Source: LSCE01 sp050485425 (GTDB lineage Bacteria > Pseudomonadota > Gammaproteobacteria > Nitrococcales > Aquisalimonadaceae). Taken from it: a stretch of DNA of 64,000 nucleotides. The position numbers and the translations under genes are program-made. Below are positions 42,103-50,292 of this stretch, piece after piece; positions within the stretch are counted from its first letter, which is position 1; every line of letters begins with the position of its first letter. The notes below the pieces were generated by a model. It searched no databases. It was not told the origin of the DNA and saw only the letters and a program-made list of their open reading frames with translations. The stretch covers positions 1 through 64,000 of the forward strand of contig JBJHBJ010000022.1 of the NCBI GenBank assembly GCA_050485425.1, written 5' to 3'.

Positions 42103-44538
42103 CTACACCGCCCGTTTCAGCGGCACGAACTTGGCGTCGTGGTTGCTGCTGTACTTTTTCCAAGGGTCCTCGGCCTGGGCCTTTTCCTGCGACGCCAGGA
42201 AGCGTTGCGCGAGCGCCTTGCGGTCCTCGGCGTCCTCGACGATGCGGTCCTTCACATAGGACAGGCCGACGCGCTCGATCCAGGGGGCGGTCCGCTCCAG
42301 GTAATGGGCCTCCTCGCGATAGAGCTGCATGAAGGCGGCGCAGTATTCCTTGACCTCTTCCATGGTCTTCACCCGGCAGAGCACGTCCGTGGAACGCAAC
42401 TTGACGCCGCCGTTCCCACCGACGTGGAGCTCCCAGCCGGACTCGATGGCGACCACGCCGAAGTCCTTGATGGTGGCTTCGGCGCAGTTGCGCGGGCAGC
42501 CGGAGACGGCCATCTTGAACTTGTGCGGCGTCCAGGAGCCCCAGCTCATCTCCTCCAGCTCGATGCCGCAGGTGGTGGAGTCCTGGGTGCCGAAACGGCA
42601 CCACTCGGAACCCACGCAGGTCTTCACCGTGCGCAGCGCCTTGCCGTAGGCGTGTCCGGAGACGAAGCCAGCGTCGGACAAATCGCCCCACATGCCCGGC
42701 AACTGCTCCTTCTTCACGCCCAGCAGGTCGATACGCTGGCCGCCGGTGATCTTCACCGTCGGCACGTCGTACTTCTCGGCCACCTCGGCGATGGCGCGCA
42801 GCTCGGCCGGGGTGGTGACGCCTCCCCAGATACGCGGCACGACGGAGAAGGTGCCGTCCTTCTGGATGTTGGCGTGCATGCGCTCGTTGACGAAGCGCGC
42901 CTGGCTGTCGTCCTCGGCCTGGTCCGGCCAGGTGGAGATCAGGTAGTAGTTCAGCGCCGGCCGGCACTTGTCGCAGCCGTCGGGCGTCTTCCAGTTCAGC
43001 GCGTCGAACACCTGGCGCAGCGAGGTGAGCTTCTGTTCGCGGATGGCCTCGCGAACCTGCTCGTGGCTATGCTCGGTGCAGCCGCACATGGGTTTGACCT
43101 GCGCGGTTTCGTAGTCTCCCCCCATGGTGGCGGCCAGCAGCTGCTCCACCAGACCGGTGCAGGATCCGCAGGAAGCGGCGGCCTTGGTGTGGGACTTGAC
43201 TTCGTCCAGCGTGAACAACTGGTGCTTGCCGATGGCCTCGACAATGGTGCCCTTGCAGACACCGTTGCAGTCGCAGATCTGGGCGTCGTCCGGGAGGTTG
43301 GCCACCTGGTTCACGCCGCCGTGGCCGGAATCGCCCAGATGCGCCTGGCCGAATAGCAGGCCGTCGCGGAAGTCCGCCACCGAGGTGCCTTCGCGCATGA
43401 GCTGGAAATACCAGGAGCCGTCGCCGGTATCGCCGTAGAGCACGGCGCCGACGATGCGGTCGTCCTTCACGCACAGCTTCTTGTAGACGCCGCCGGCTGG
43501 GTCCTGGTAGACGATGGAGTCCACGCCCTCGGCGTCCTGGAAATCGCCGGCGGAGAACAGGTCGATGCCGGTGACCTTGAGCTTGGTGGAGGTCACCGAA
43601 CCCTCGTACAGGCGGAAACCGTAGCCAGCCAGATGATTGGCGCAGACCTTGGCCTGCTCGAACAGCGGCGCCACCAGCCCGTAGCACTGGCCACGGTGCT
43701 GCACGCATTCGCCCACCGCGTAGATGGAGGGGTCGTAGGTCTGCATGGTGTCGGAAACCACCACGCCGCGTTCGCAGTAAAGCCCCGCCCGCTTGGCCAG
43801 TTCCATGTTGGGGCGGATGCCCACCGCCATCACCACCAGATCGGCCGGCAGTTCGTCGCCATCCTTGAAGCGCACCGCCTGGATGCCGTTCGCGTCGCCA
43901 ACGATCTCACTGGTCTGCGCTTCCATGCGGAAGTGCATGCCGCGCGCCTCCAGCGACTTCTGCAGATAGCGGCCGGAGGCCTCGTCCAGCTGGCGCTCCA
44001 TCAGCCAGGGCATCAGATGCACCACGGTGACGTCCATGCCCTGCTGCATCAGGCCGTAGGCGGCTTCCAGGCCGAGCAGGCCGCCGCCGATCACCACCGC
44101 GCGTTTGTGCGTGCGGCTGGCTTCCAGCATGGCGTCCACGTCCTTGACGTCCCGGTAGCTGACCACGCCCGGCAGATCGTGACCCGGCACGGGAATGATG
44201 AAGGGATTGGAGCCGGTGCCGAGCAGCAACCGGTCATAGGGCTCCACCGTGCCGTCGGCGGCGAACACGCGCTTGCCGATGCGGTCGATCTCGATGATCT
44301 CCTTGCCCTTGTGCAGGGTGATGCCGTTCTCGGCGTACCACGCCTCGCTGTTCACCATGATCTGGTCCAGGGTCTTCTCCCCGGCCAGCAGCGGCGACAG
44401 CATGATGCGGTTGTAGTTGCCGTGGGGTTCGGCGCCGAATACCGTGATGTCGTACTTGTCCGGCGCGATGGTCAGCAGTTCCTCGACCACCTTCATGCCG
44501 GCCATGCCGTTACCCACCAGAACCAGCTTTTCCTTCAT
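42103..44538 (-). CDS. nirB: nitrite reductase [NAD(P)H] large subunit NirB
   Basis: An 811-residue enzyme that reduces nitrite to ammonium. Residues 1-400 are an FAD-dependent NAD(P)H domain (LVLVGNGMAGMKVVEELL; VVIGGGLLGLEAAYGL). Two BFD-like [2Fe-2S] regions follow (CDCNGVCKGTIVEAIG ... CGSC; then CGCTEHSHEQVREAI ... CDKC). The C-terminal siroheme/[4Fe-4S] domain has CVGSEWCRFGTQDS and SGCPRNCAEA. GGAGG five bases before ATG 44538 sets the start. Its leader holds a sigma-54-type promoter, stem-loops and an intrinsic terminator (44574-44752), so expression is probably controlled by NtrC and NasR. Confidence 0.95.
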   Translation of the reverse strand: MKEKLVLVGNGMAGMKVVEELLTIAPDKYDITVFGAEPHGNYNRIMLSPLLAGEKTLDQIMVNSEAWYAENGITLHKGKEIIEIDRIGKRVFAADGTVEPYDRLLLGTGSNPFIIPVPGHDLPGVVSYRDVKDVDAMLEASRTHKRAVVIGGGLLGLEAAYGLMQQGMDVTVVHLMPWLMERQLDEASGRYLQKSLEARGMHFRMEAQTSEIVGDANGIQAVRFKDGDELPADLVVMAVGIRPNMELAKRAGLYCERGVVVSDTMQTYDPSIYAVGECVQHRGQCYGLVAPLFEQAKVCANHLAGYGFRLYEGSVTSTKLKVTGIDLFSAGDFQDAEGVDSIVYQDPAGGVYKKLCVKDDRIVGAVLYGDTGDGSWYFQLMREGTSVADFRDGLLFGQAHLGDSGHGGVNQVANLPDDAQICDCNGVCKGTIVEAIGKHQLFTLDEVKSHTKAAASCGSCTGLVEQLLAATMGGDYETAQVKPMCGCTEHSHEQVREAIREQKLTSLRQVFDALNWKTPDGCDKCRPALNYYLISTWPDQAEDDSQARFVNERMHANIQKDGTFSVVPRIWGGVTTPAELRAIAEVAEKYDVPTVKITGGQRIDLLGVKKEQLPGMWGDLSDAGFVSGHAYGKALRTVKTCVGSEWCRFGTQDSTTCGIELEEMSWGSWTPHKFKMAVSGCPRNCAEATIKDFGVVAIESGWELHVGGNGGVKLRSTDVLCRVKTMEEVKEYCAAFMQLYREEAHYLERTAPWIERVGLSYVKDRIVEDAEDRKALAQRFLASQEKAQAEDPWKKYSSNHDAKFVPLKRAV

Positions 44539-44573
44539 CTCGTCCTCCATGCGCGTACGCAACCGGAAGCAAT

Positions 44574-44636
44574 AAAAAAGGCGCTCACTTCATCCCGCTG
44601 CCGCGTAAGCACGCACGCAAGGGAGAAATGAACGCC
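44574..44636 (-). terminator. nirB leader: intrinsic terminator (attenuator) in the nirB leader
   Basis: On the minus strand GGCGTTCATTTCTCCC (44636-44621) pairs with GGGATGAAGTGAGCGCC (44596-44580) through 16 pairs with one bulge and two G-U, followed immediately by TTTTTT (44579-44574). The loop contains a smaller hairpin (44603-44614). The T-tract ends 35 bases before the nirB start, the classical layout of an antitermination-controlled leader. Confidence 0.88.
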
Positions 44637-44649
44637 GTCGTTCAGGGGT

Positions 44650-44698
44650 GTGGCCTACCGTTGACCACCGGGGCATGTTGTCGCTACTACGTCGCAGC
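44650..44698 (-). ncRNA. candidate NasR-binding double hairpin in the nirB leader
   Basis: Two stem-loops precede the terminator on the minus strand. Hairpin 1 is GCTGC-GACGTA-GTAGC (44698-44683, one G-U pair), and hairpin 2 is GTGGTC-AACGGTA-GGCCAC (44668-44650). ANTAR proteins such as NasR bind paired stem-loops upstream of terminators. The loop GACGTA with its closing C-G also occurs in the nrtA leader. Assignment is by pattern only. Confidence 0.5.
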
Positions 44699-44735
44699 CG
44701 ATATGCACCCGAACCCGCTTGTTGCGGATATTGGT

Positions 44736-44752
44736 TACAAAATGTGTGCCAG
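44736..44752 (-). promoter_or_regulatory. sigma-54-type promoter of nirB
   Basis: On the minus strand CTGGCACACATTTTGTA matches the -24 element exactly and the -12 element in TTG, with T in place of the usual C (GG-N10-GT). The predicted start is near 44725, about 187 bases before nirB. The nrtA promoter candidate has the same form. Confidence 0.6.
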
Positions 44753-44854
44753 GTGGCGAACCACGCTGTGGCATCCCTCCGTCTCCCGGAGGAAATCGCC
44801 GCCGCCACGGCGACTTCGGCACGATCACCGGCGTGCGGAACGGGCTATGCCACG

Positions 44855-44944
44855 TGCACCAGGAACTGGCAACAGCCCCATGCGCCACAATCCCGGCGCC
44901 CCATTTTGGGGAGCCGAACAGAAATGCTGCACTGCAATGATGCA
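44855..44944. promoter_or_regulatory. NtrC-like enhancer sites upstream of nirB
   Basis: TGCACTGCAATGATGCA (44928-44944) matches 14 of 17 positions of the NtrC consensus. A weaker site, TGCACCAGGAACTGGCA, lies at 44855-44871. They sit about 130 and 210 bases upstream of the predicted nirB transcript start. Confidence 0.55.
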
Positions 44945-44945
44945 A

Positions 44946-44968
44946 GCCCCCGCGGGTGGCACGGGGGA
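44946..44968 (-). terminator. stem-loop after nrtD
   Basis: CCCCCG (44947-44952) pairs with CGGGGG (44962-44967), nine bases beyond the nrtD stop on the minus strand, followed by CTTGC. It is a weak terminator at best. Confidence 0.4.
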
Positions 44969-44976
44969 GCCGACTC

Positions 44977-45828
44977 CTATGCCAGCTTCCGCGCGGCACC
45001 GGAGCCTTCCGCGGTTTGCGGCGGTTTCGCCCGGGCCTGGAAATCCTCCACCTTGCGCTGCTTCTCGTAGAGAAACCGCAGGACTTCCTGGCGGTACTGG
45101 TTGTAGGCCCTGGAGTGGGCCAGCGCGACGCGATCACGAGGCCTCTCCAGATCGACCTCCAGCACTTCGCCGATCGTGGCGGCAGGGCCGTTGGTCATCA
45201 TGACGATGCGGTCCGACAGCAGCACGGCCTCGTCGACATCGTGGGTGATCATGATGACGGTATTGCCGAGGTCCGCGTGTATCTCCATCAGCGAATCCTG
45301 CAGATGAGCCCGGGTCAGCGCGTCCAGCGCGCCGAAGGGTTCGTCCAGCAGCAGGACTTTCGGCTCGATGGCCAGTGCACGCGCGATGCCGACGCGTTGC
45401 TTCATCCCGCCGGACAATTCGTCCGGACGCTTGTTCATCGCATGCTCCATGTGCACCAGTGACAGGTTGTGGCGTATCCATTCGCGCATCTCCGACCGGC
45501 TCTTCCTGCCCTTGAAGACCTGGCGTACCGCAAGTTCCACGTTCTGATAGGCGGTGAGCCAGGGCGCCAGACTGTGGTTCTGGAAAACCACGCCCCGATC
45601 CGGGCCGGGTGAGTTCACCTCCTTCCCGTCCAGTGATATGCCGCCGGTGGTTGCCTGAAGCAGGCCCGCGACGATGTTCAGCACGGTCGACTTGCCGCAC
45701 CCGGAGTGGCCGATGAGCGAGACGAACTCCCCCTTCCGGATGCGCAGGTTGATCTTGTCCAGCGCCTTGAACGGTCCCTTCGGCGTGGGGAACTCCATGG
45801 AGACGTGATCAATATGAAGATAAGTCAT
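44977..45828 (-). CDS. nrtD: nitrate ABC transporter ATP-binding protein
   Basis: A 283-residue ABC ATPase of the nitrate/sulfonate/taurine group. Walker A is GHSGCGKST near residues 40-48. The signature is LSGGMKQRVGIARAL, followed by Walker B VLLLDEPFGALD and the switch His in ITHDVDEA. It matches NrtD-type length, lacking the fused binding domain of NrtC. GAGAGGG before the ATG fixes the start. It lies 25 bases downstream of nrtB; the downstream nirB has its own promoter. Confidence 0.92.
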   Translation of the reverse strand: MTYLHIDHVSMEFPTPKGPFKALDKINLRIRKGEFVSLIGHSGCGKSTVLNIVAGLLQATTGGISLDGKEVNSPGPDRGVVFQNHSLAPWLTAYQNVELAVRQVFKGRKSRSEMREWIRHNLSLVHMEHAMNKRPDELSGGMKQRVGIARALAIEPKVLLLDEPFGALDALTRAHLQDSLMEIHADLGNTVIMITHDVDEAVLLSDRIVMMTNGPAATIGEVLEVDLERPRDRVALAHSRAYNQYRQEVLRFLYEKQRKVEDFQARAKPPQTAEGSGAARKLA

Positions 45829-45853
45829 GACTAATCCCTCTCTTCCCGCCGCA

Positions 45854-46846
45854 TCAACGCAGCACCGCGGATTTATCCCAGGAAATCAGGCGCTGCAGCA
45901 TGAGCATGGTCCGGTCGAGCACAAAGCCGATCATGCCGATCACCAGCACGGCGACCATGATCCGGCTCAGCGACTGCGAACTGCCGTTCTGGAACTCGTC
46001 CCAGACGAATTTGCCCAGTCCGGGATTCTGCGCCAGCATCTCGGCGGCGATCAGCACCATCCAGCCGATGCTCAGCGACAGACGCAGGCCGGTGAAGATC
46101 ATCGGCACGGCGCCGGGCAGCACGATGCGCCGGACGTGGGTAAACCAGTTGAGCTGGAGCACGTTGCTGACGTTGAGCAGGTCCCGGCTGGTGGCGCCCA
46201 CACCCACCGCGGTATTGATCAGCGTGGGCCACATCGAGCACAGCGTGACGGTGAATACCGAAACCAGGAAGCTCCGGGAGAACATCGGGTTGTCGGAAAC
46301 ATACACCGCGCTGACCACCAGCGTGACCAGCGGCAGCCACGCCAGCGGTGAAATGGGCTTCAGCACCTGGATGATTGGGTTCACCGCCTTGTACAGGTTG
46401 CTGCTGAGGCCGATCACGACTCCCAGCGGTATGGCGATCAGCGAGGCGATGGCGAAACCCATCATCACCGTTTTCAGACTGGTGAATACCTGGTCGATGA
46501 ACGTCGTGCGTCCGGTATAGCTGCGGTCCCGGGGCACGTAGTCCGGGTCGGCCGCCATGCGGCGCGCATTCATCTCTTCCAGGCGCTGATAGAACGCCTC
46601 CGCGCGCGCCTGCTCGGCCCGGTATTCAGCCCAGAGATTGCCCGCCTGTTCGTAAACCTGGGCAGGACCGGGCAGTTGCCCGAGCGAGGTGTTCACGGTC
46701 GGCGCCGCCTGGGCCCAGACCAGCAGGAAAGCCAGGATTCCCATCAAGGGGAAGATGATCGAGCGCCAGGGAACAGCGGGAAACTCGCCCCGGGCGAGGT
46801 CCCGCAACGGCTGCAGCCATTCGGCTTGGGTCAGTGCAATTCGCAT
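45854..46846 (-). CDS. nrtB: nitrate ABC transporter permease
   Basis: A 330-residue permease with an unusually long N-terminal portion (one helix near residues 30-47, then a charged periplasmic stretch to about 105) before the five-helix BPD-type core. The core carries GVIIGLSSNLYKAVNPIIQVLKPISPLAWLP. The EAA-like loop is at LQLNWFTHVRRIVLPGAVPMI. GGAGGG before ATG 46846 sets the start; the frame is open upstream to 46918 without a site. Confidence 0.92.
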   Translation of the reverse strand: MRIALTQAEWLQPLRDLARGEFPAVPWRSIIFPLMGILAFLLVWAQAAPTVNTSLGQLPGPAQVYEQAGNLWAEYRAEQARAEAFYQRLEEMNARRMAADPDYVPRDRSYTGRTTFIDQVFTSLKTVMMGFAIASLIAIPLGVVIGLSSNLYKAVNPIIQVLKPISPLAWLPLVTLVVSAVYVSDNPMFSRSFLVSVFTVTLCSMWPTLINTAVGVGATSRDLLNVSNVLQLNWFTHVRRIVLPGAVPMIFTGLRLSLSIGWMVLIAAEMLAQNPGLGKFVWDEFQNGSSQSLSRIMVAVLVIGMIGFVLDRTMLMLQRLISWDKSAVLR

Positions 46847-46904
46847 GATGAATCCCTCCTGGTGAACGGCTGCCCCACCTGATGGGTCAGCCGCAGCCCC
46901 TGAT

Positions 46905-48281
46905 TCAGAGCGTGTCATCGCCTTTCAGGCCGATCTCGAAGCGGTTGATGTAATCGTTCGGGCGGTTGGCATCGAAAGCGATCCCGTCGATAAACCGCGT
47001 TTCCCGCTCCGGTTGCATACGGTCGATGGTGTCGAAGTCCGGAAATGCCTCGGCCGGGATATGGCCCTCACGAATCAGCTCGCGCGCGGCGATCTCGTAC
47101 ACCTCAGGCAGGAACACCTTTTGCGCCATCTCCATGTACCAGTCGTCCGTTTTCGGTTCGGGGATCTGTCCCCAGCGGCGCATCTGAGTCAGATACCAGA
47201 TGGCGTCCGCGTAATACGGGTACGTGGCGTTGTAGCGGAAGAAGACGTTGAAGTCGGGAGCCTCGCGAACATCGCCCTTCTCGAATTCGAAGATGCCGGT
47301 CATGGAGTTGGCAATGACCTCGTAATCCGCGCCCACGTAGTGCGGGGCCGAGATAATCTCCGCCGCTTCCCCGCGATTGGCGTTGTCGTTCTCGTCCAGC
47401 CAGTAGCCGGCCCGGATCAGCGCCTTGACCACCCGGATATGGGTGTTCGGATAGCGCTCTGCCCATTCGTTGGTGACGCCGAATACCTTCTCCGACACGT
47501 TGTTTCGAATGTCGTAGTCCGTAACCACCGGCACGCCGATGTCACGGAACACGGCCTGCTGGTTCCACGGCTCGCCGACGCAGTAGCCGTGAATCGTGCC
47601 GGACTCCAGGGTCGCCGGCATCTGCGGCGGCGGCGTGACGGAAATCTGCACATCGGCGTCCAGCGTGCCGGAGGTGTCGCCACGATGCGGCGCGTAATAG
47701 CCGGGGTGGATACCTCCGGCCGCCATCCAGTAGCGCAGCTCGTAGTTGTGCGTGGACACCGGGAAGACCATGCCGAAGCGGAACTGTTCGCCCGCGTCGT
47801 TGTAGGCCTCGATGACCGGCCGCAGGGCCTCGGCGCCAATCGGATGCGCCGGTTTGCCGTTCTCGGTTGGCAGCGCATCCTTCATGCTTTCCCAGACCTC
47901 ATTGGAGACCGTACAGGCGTTGCCGTTGAGATCCATGGTGAAGGCCGTAACGACATGTGCCTCGGTTCCATAGCCGACGGTCGATGCCAGCGGCTGGCCG
48001 GAGAGCATGTGGGCGCCGTCAAGGTCACCGGAAATCACTCGATCCAGCAACACCCGCCAGTTCGCCTGGGCTTCCAGTTCCACGAACAGCCCTTCGTCCG
48101 CGAAATACCCCCGCTCCTGGGCAATTGCCAGCGGCACCATATCGGTGAGCTTGATGAAGCCGAACTTGAGATCTTCCTTTTCAGGCCAGTCGACCTCGGC
48201 CGACGCCGACGTCGCCAGAGCGAGCAGCGTCGCGGCGATCAAGGCGCTGGAATGGCGGCGGGCTGTAAAGTGCATTCTCAT
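46905..48281 (-). CDS. nrtA: nitrate-binding protein of the NrtA/CmpA family
   Basis: A 458-residue periplasmic binding protein with signal peptide (MRMHFTARRHSSALIAATLLA, cleavage after SASA near residue 28). Family segments include KFGFIKLTDMVPLAIAQERGYFADEGL near residue 40, then GYCVGEPWNQQAV near residue 250, both typical of NrtA. It delivers nitrate or nitrite to NrtB/NrtD. It is longer than most plain binding proteins, as usual for this family. Its 230-base leader follows a sigma-54-type promoter and carries NasR-like stem-loops. Confidence 0.92.
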   Translation of the reverse strand: MRMHFTARRHSSALIAATLLALATSASAEVDWPEKEDLKFGFIKLTDMVPLAIAQERGYFADEGLFVELEAQANWRVLLDRVISGDLDGAHMLSGQPLASTVGYGTEAHVVTAFTMDLNGNACTVSNEVWESMKDALPTENGKPAHPIGAEALRPVIEAYNDAGEQFRFGMVFPVSTHNYELRYWMAAGGIHPGYYAPHRGDTSGTLDADVQISVTPPPQMPATLESGTIHGYCVGEPWNQQAVFRDIGVPVVTDYDIRNNVSEKVFGVTNEWAERYPNTHIRVVKALIRAGYWLDENDNANRGEAAEIISAPHYVGADYEVIANSMTGIFEFEKGDVREAPDFNVFFRYNATYPYYADAIWYLTQMRRWGQIPEPKTDDWYMEMAQKVFLPEVYEIAARELIREGHIPAEAFPDFDTIDRMQPERETRFIDGIAFDANRPNDYINRFEIGLKGDDTL

Positions 48282-48453
48282 CCTGATATCCCCTTAAACG
48301 AACACGAGAGCCGGAGTCGAGGTATGCCGAAGCACCCCGTGCGAGTTCTCGGAGGCGGGACGATGGTGAGACCTGCTGAGGGTGTGGTTGCCCCTGGCGT
48401 GTGGCCTGCCCCATCCCGCCAGCCGGTGGGCTCGCGATGTTGAGCATTGGTCA

Positions 48454-48521
48454 CGCCGCCATTGGCGATCCAAAGAGTCGACGCACTCGTGCCCTGCCGG
48501 ACCTGGTCTACGTCGCCACCA
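48454..48521 (-). ncRNA. candidate NasR-binding hairpins in the nrtA leader
   Basis: On the minus strand, the first hairpin has the loop GACGTA closed by C-G (48518-48504, stem TGGC with G-A-CCA, one bulge), the same loop as in the nirB leader. The second is CGCC-AATGGC-GGCG (48467-48454), whose loop resembles AACGGT of nirB hairpin 2. A clear terminator with a long T-tract is not evident; the best candidate is a complex fold near 48306-48350 followed by GTTCGTTT. Confidence 0.4.
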
Positions 48522-48528
48522 TGGTTGA

Positions 48529-48545
48529 TACAATATGCATGCCAA
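48529..48545 (-). promoter_or_regulatory. sigma-54-type promoter of nrtA
   Basis: On the minus strand TTGGCATGCATATTGTA has GG and GT ten bases apart and closely resembles the nirB promoter candidate. The predicted start is near 48518. Confidence 0.5.
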
Positions 48546-48633
48546 AACAATAAATATTGTTAATTCAATTACTTACGCAATCACCCGTGGCACAATCAAG
48601 GCCATCAACGCAAACATCAGGTGCAAGGGATCG

Positions 48634-48650
48634 TGCACCCGCACGATGCT
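48634..48650. promoter_or_regulatory. NtrC-like site upstream of nrtA
   Basis: TGCACCCGCACGATGCT is a partial match (about 12 of 17) to the NtrC consensus. TGCA half-sites are clustered at 48621-48657. It lies 115-130 bases upstream of the predicted start. Confidence 0.4.
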
Positions 48651-48738
48651 GGTGCAGTGCGCAAAAACGTGTCTGTTTCAATGAAAAGCGCGCGCGAAGC
48701 GAACAGCGTGATGGAGAAACGCGTGTCGGCGACAGAGA

Positions 48739-50043
48739 TCAAAGCTGGCCCGGATGCTTCAGTATGTCCGCCATGGCGATGGTGGACCTGGCCACGTCGG
48801 CCAGCTTCCGGCTCTGGGCCATTGCCAACTGGCGCAGGAAGCGATACGCCTCCTCCTCACCGATCTGGTGATGCTTCATGATCAGGCCCTTCGCCTTCTC
48901 GATGGTCTTGCGCTCGGCCAGGGCTGCCCGGGCCTCCTGAAGCTCCTCGCCCATGACCTGCAGGCGCTGGGACTGCTCCTGGACCAGATCGACCAGGGAC
49001 CGGCCGAGTTGCGGGCTGGCGCAGCCCGTATCCAGCGCCTGCGCCGCCGCGGCCTCGGGGGTACCGGCGGTGCCGCTGTAGAAGATCGCGAACGAGGTCG
49101 ACCCGGCCTGCTGCGCCAGGGCCTTGATGTGCACCTGATGCGAATCCAGATCCTGGCGGGCATCGTCGATCTTTCGTCGACTCAGGGCGTCCAGCGTCTG
49201 CTCCAGTTGGTCCTCCACGCGCTTGATGGCGTCGATTCTGTCGGACGCCACGTCAAACCAACTATCGCACAGGCTGGTGTCCGCCATGCCCTCCCCGGCG
49301 GACGCGAAGGCGATGCGCCGGTAGCGTTCCAGCTCCGCCGTACCCTCGCTGGAAAGCGTTTCCCTCCACACCGCCATGGAGCGCGTATCGGCGAAATGGG
49401 TAAACGTCTGGAAGCAGCGCTCCTGATGGTCGATCAGGTGGCGCAGGCGGTTCGACAACCGCTCGCTGAAGCCTCCCTGGGCGAAGCCGGCCACGCCCAC
49501 CGCACGTTCCTGTCCGGCCAGTTCCTTGCCCAGCATCAGGTGGAACATGGCGACCAGCGCGCGGGAGATATCCGGGTCCGCCGCAGCGTCCGCCGCCTCG
49601 AACACGATGGCGAGCAGGCTCTGTATCAACTGGCTGTAACCATCGATGATGGCCTCGGGCTTGAGCTTCACGGCACGAATGTCGCCTCGCACGGCATGAA
49701 GCTCCTCCAGCCCCTGCAGGGCATGCGCGATACGGCTGAACAAACGGCTGGCGCCGGGGACCTGCGGGTTGTCGATATCGATATCGTTCAGGCGTTCCCG
49801 AAAAAGCCGCTCGGCGTCAATGGACGCGGTGACCAGCTCGGCCAGCCGGCCGGCACTGCGCTTTCCACCGGAAGCGACATAGAGATTGGAAATGCCACGC
49901 TCCCGTTGCAGCGCGTGAACCAGGTTGCTGATGCTGACCACCAGTTGCCCCATATTCAGCAACTGCTCCAGGGCCAGGATGTCGCACTTCTTCGATGCCA
50001 GCAGATAGTCTGCGGCGTCACGCCCTGTCGTTCGCTCGTCCAT
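48739..50043 (-). CDS. nasR: nitrate/nitrite-responsive ANTAR antitermination regulator NasR
   Basis: A 434-residue RNA-binding regulator. Residues about 30-300 form a nitrate/nitrite-sensing NIT domain (NMGQLVVSISNLVHALQRERGISNLYVAS). The C-terminal ANTAR domain, near residues 365-425, has LAERKTIEKAKGLIMKHHQI and EEEAYRFLRQLAMAQSRKLADVA. In Klebsiella, NasR binds stem-loops in the nasF leader when nitrate or nitrite is present and prevents termination. ATG 50043 follows AAAAGG; a GTG nine codons upstream is possible. It heads the nitrate cluster and has its own sigma-54-type promoter. Confidence 0.93.
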   Translation of the reverse strand: MDERTTGRDAADYLLASKKCDILALEQLLNMGQLVVSISNLVHALQRERGISNLYVASGGKRSAGRLAELVTASIDAERLFRERLNDIDIDNPQVPGASRLFSRIAHALQGLEELHAVRGDIRAVKLKPEAIIDGYSQLIQSLLAIVFEAADAAADPDISRALVAMFHLMLGKELAGQERAVGVAGFAQGGFSERLSNRLRHLIDHQERCFQTFTHFADTRSMAVWRETLSSEGTAELERYRRIAFASAGEGMADTSLCDSWFDVASDRIDAIKRVEDQLEQTLDALSRRKIDDARQDLDSHQVHIKALAQQAGSTSFAIFYSGTAGTPEAAAAQALDTGCASPQLGRSLVDLVQEQSQRLQVMGEELQEARAALAERKTIEKAKGLIMKHHQIGEEEAYRFLRQLAMAQSRKLADVARSTIAMADILKHPGQL

Positions 50044-50142
50044 TACCAACCTTTTCGAAAGTATTGCCACGTCTCAGCGTCGTTGTGCGGCTTGCCAGCA
50101 TGGCCGGGCCACCGTGATGGCGCTTCACCCATCATTAGCCAA

Positions 50143-50158
50143 AGCAAAATCGGGACCA
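50143..50158 (-). promoter_or_regulatory. sigma-54-type promoter of nasR
   Basis: On the minus strand TGGTCCCGATTTTGCT has the invariant GG and GC exactly ten bases apart, with TTTGCT at the -12 element. The predicted transcript start is near 50132, about 90 bases before nasR. Confidence 0.6.
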
Positions 50159-50245
50159 TACTGGAGGATCGGCGGGAGAACGGCCTGGCAGGTGGGCTCG
50201 CGGGCCGGGCGGCGGCGTGCGGAGGGGCGGCCGGGACGACGCGAA

Positions 50246-50262
50246 CGCACCAGATTGGTGCA
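50246..50262. promoter_or_regulatory. NtrC-like site upstream of nasR
   Basis: CGCACCAGATTGGTGCA contains GCACC-N5-GGTGC as a perfect dyad and matches 12 of 15 core positions of the NtrC consensus. It lies about 120 bases upstream of the predicted nasR start. Confidence 0.6.
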
Positions 50263-50292
50263 GCGCAGCACGCCTGACGATCCCGGGCGTTG

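Noticed and set aside
44713..44729. Hairpin ATCCGC-AACAA-GCGGGT as the first NasR stem-loop
   Set aside because: It begins upstream of the transcript start predicted from the sigma-54 element and has a five-base loop, so the downstream pair was preferred.
48546..48561. AACAAT/ATTGTT dyad upstream of nrtA
   Set aside because: Short AT-rich arms with a four-base spacer; it overlaps the upstream edge of the promoter candidate and cannot be tied to a regulator.
48570..48600. GTGCCACGGGTGATTGCG on the minus strand as the nrtA sigma-54 promoter
   Set aside because: It lacks the invariant GG at -24 at correct spacing to the GC; the element at 48529-48545 is better placed.
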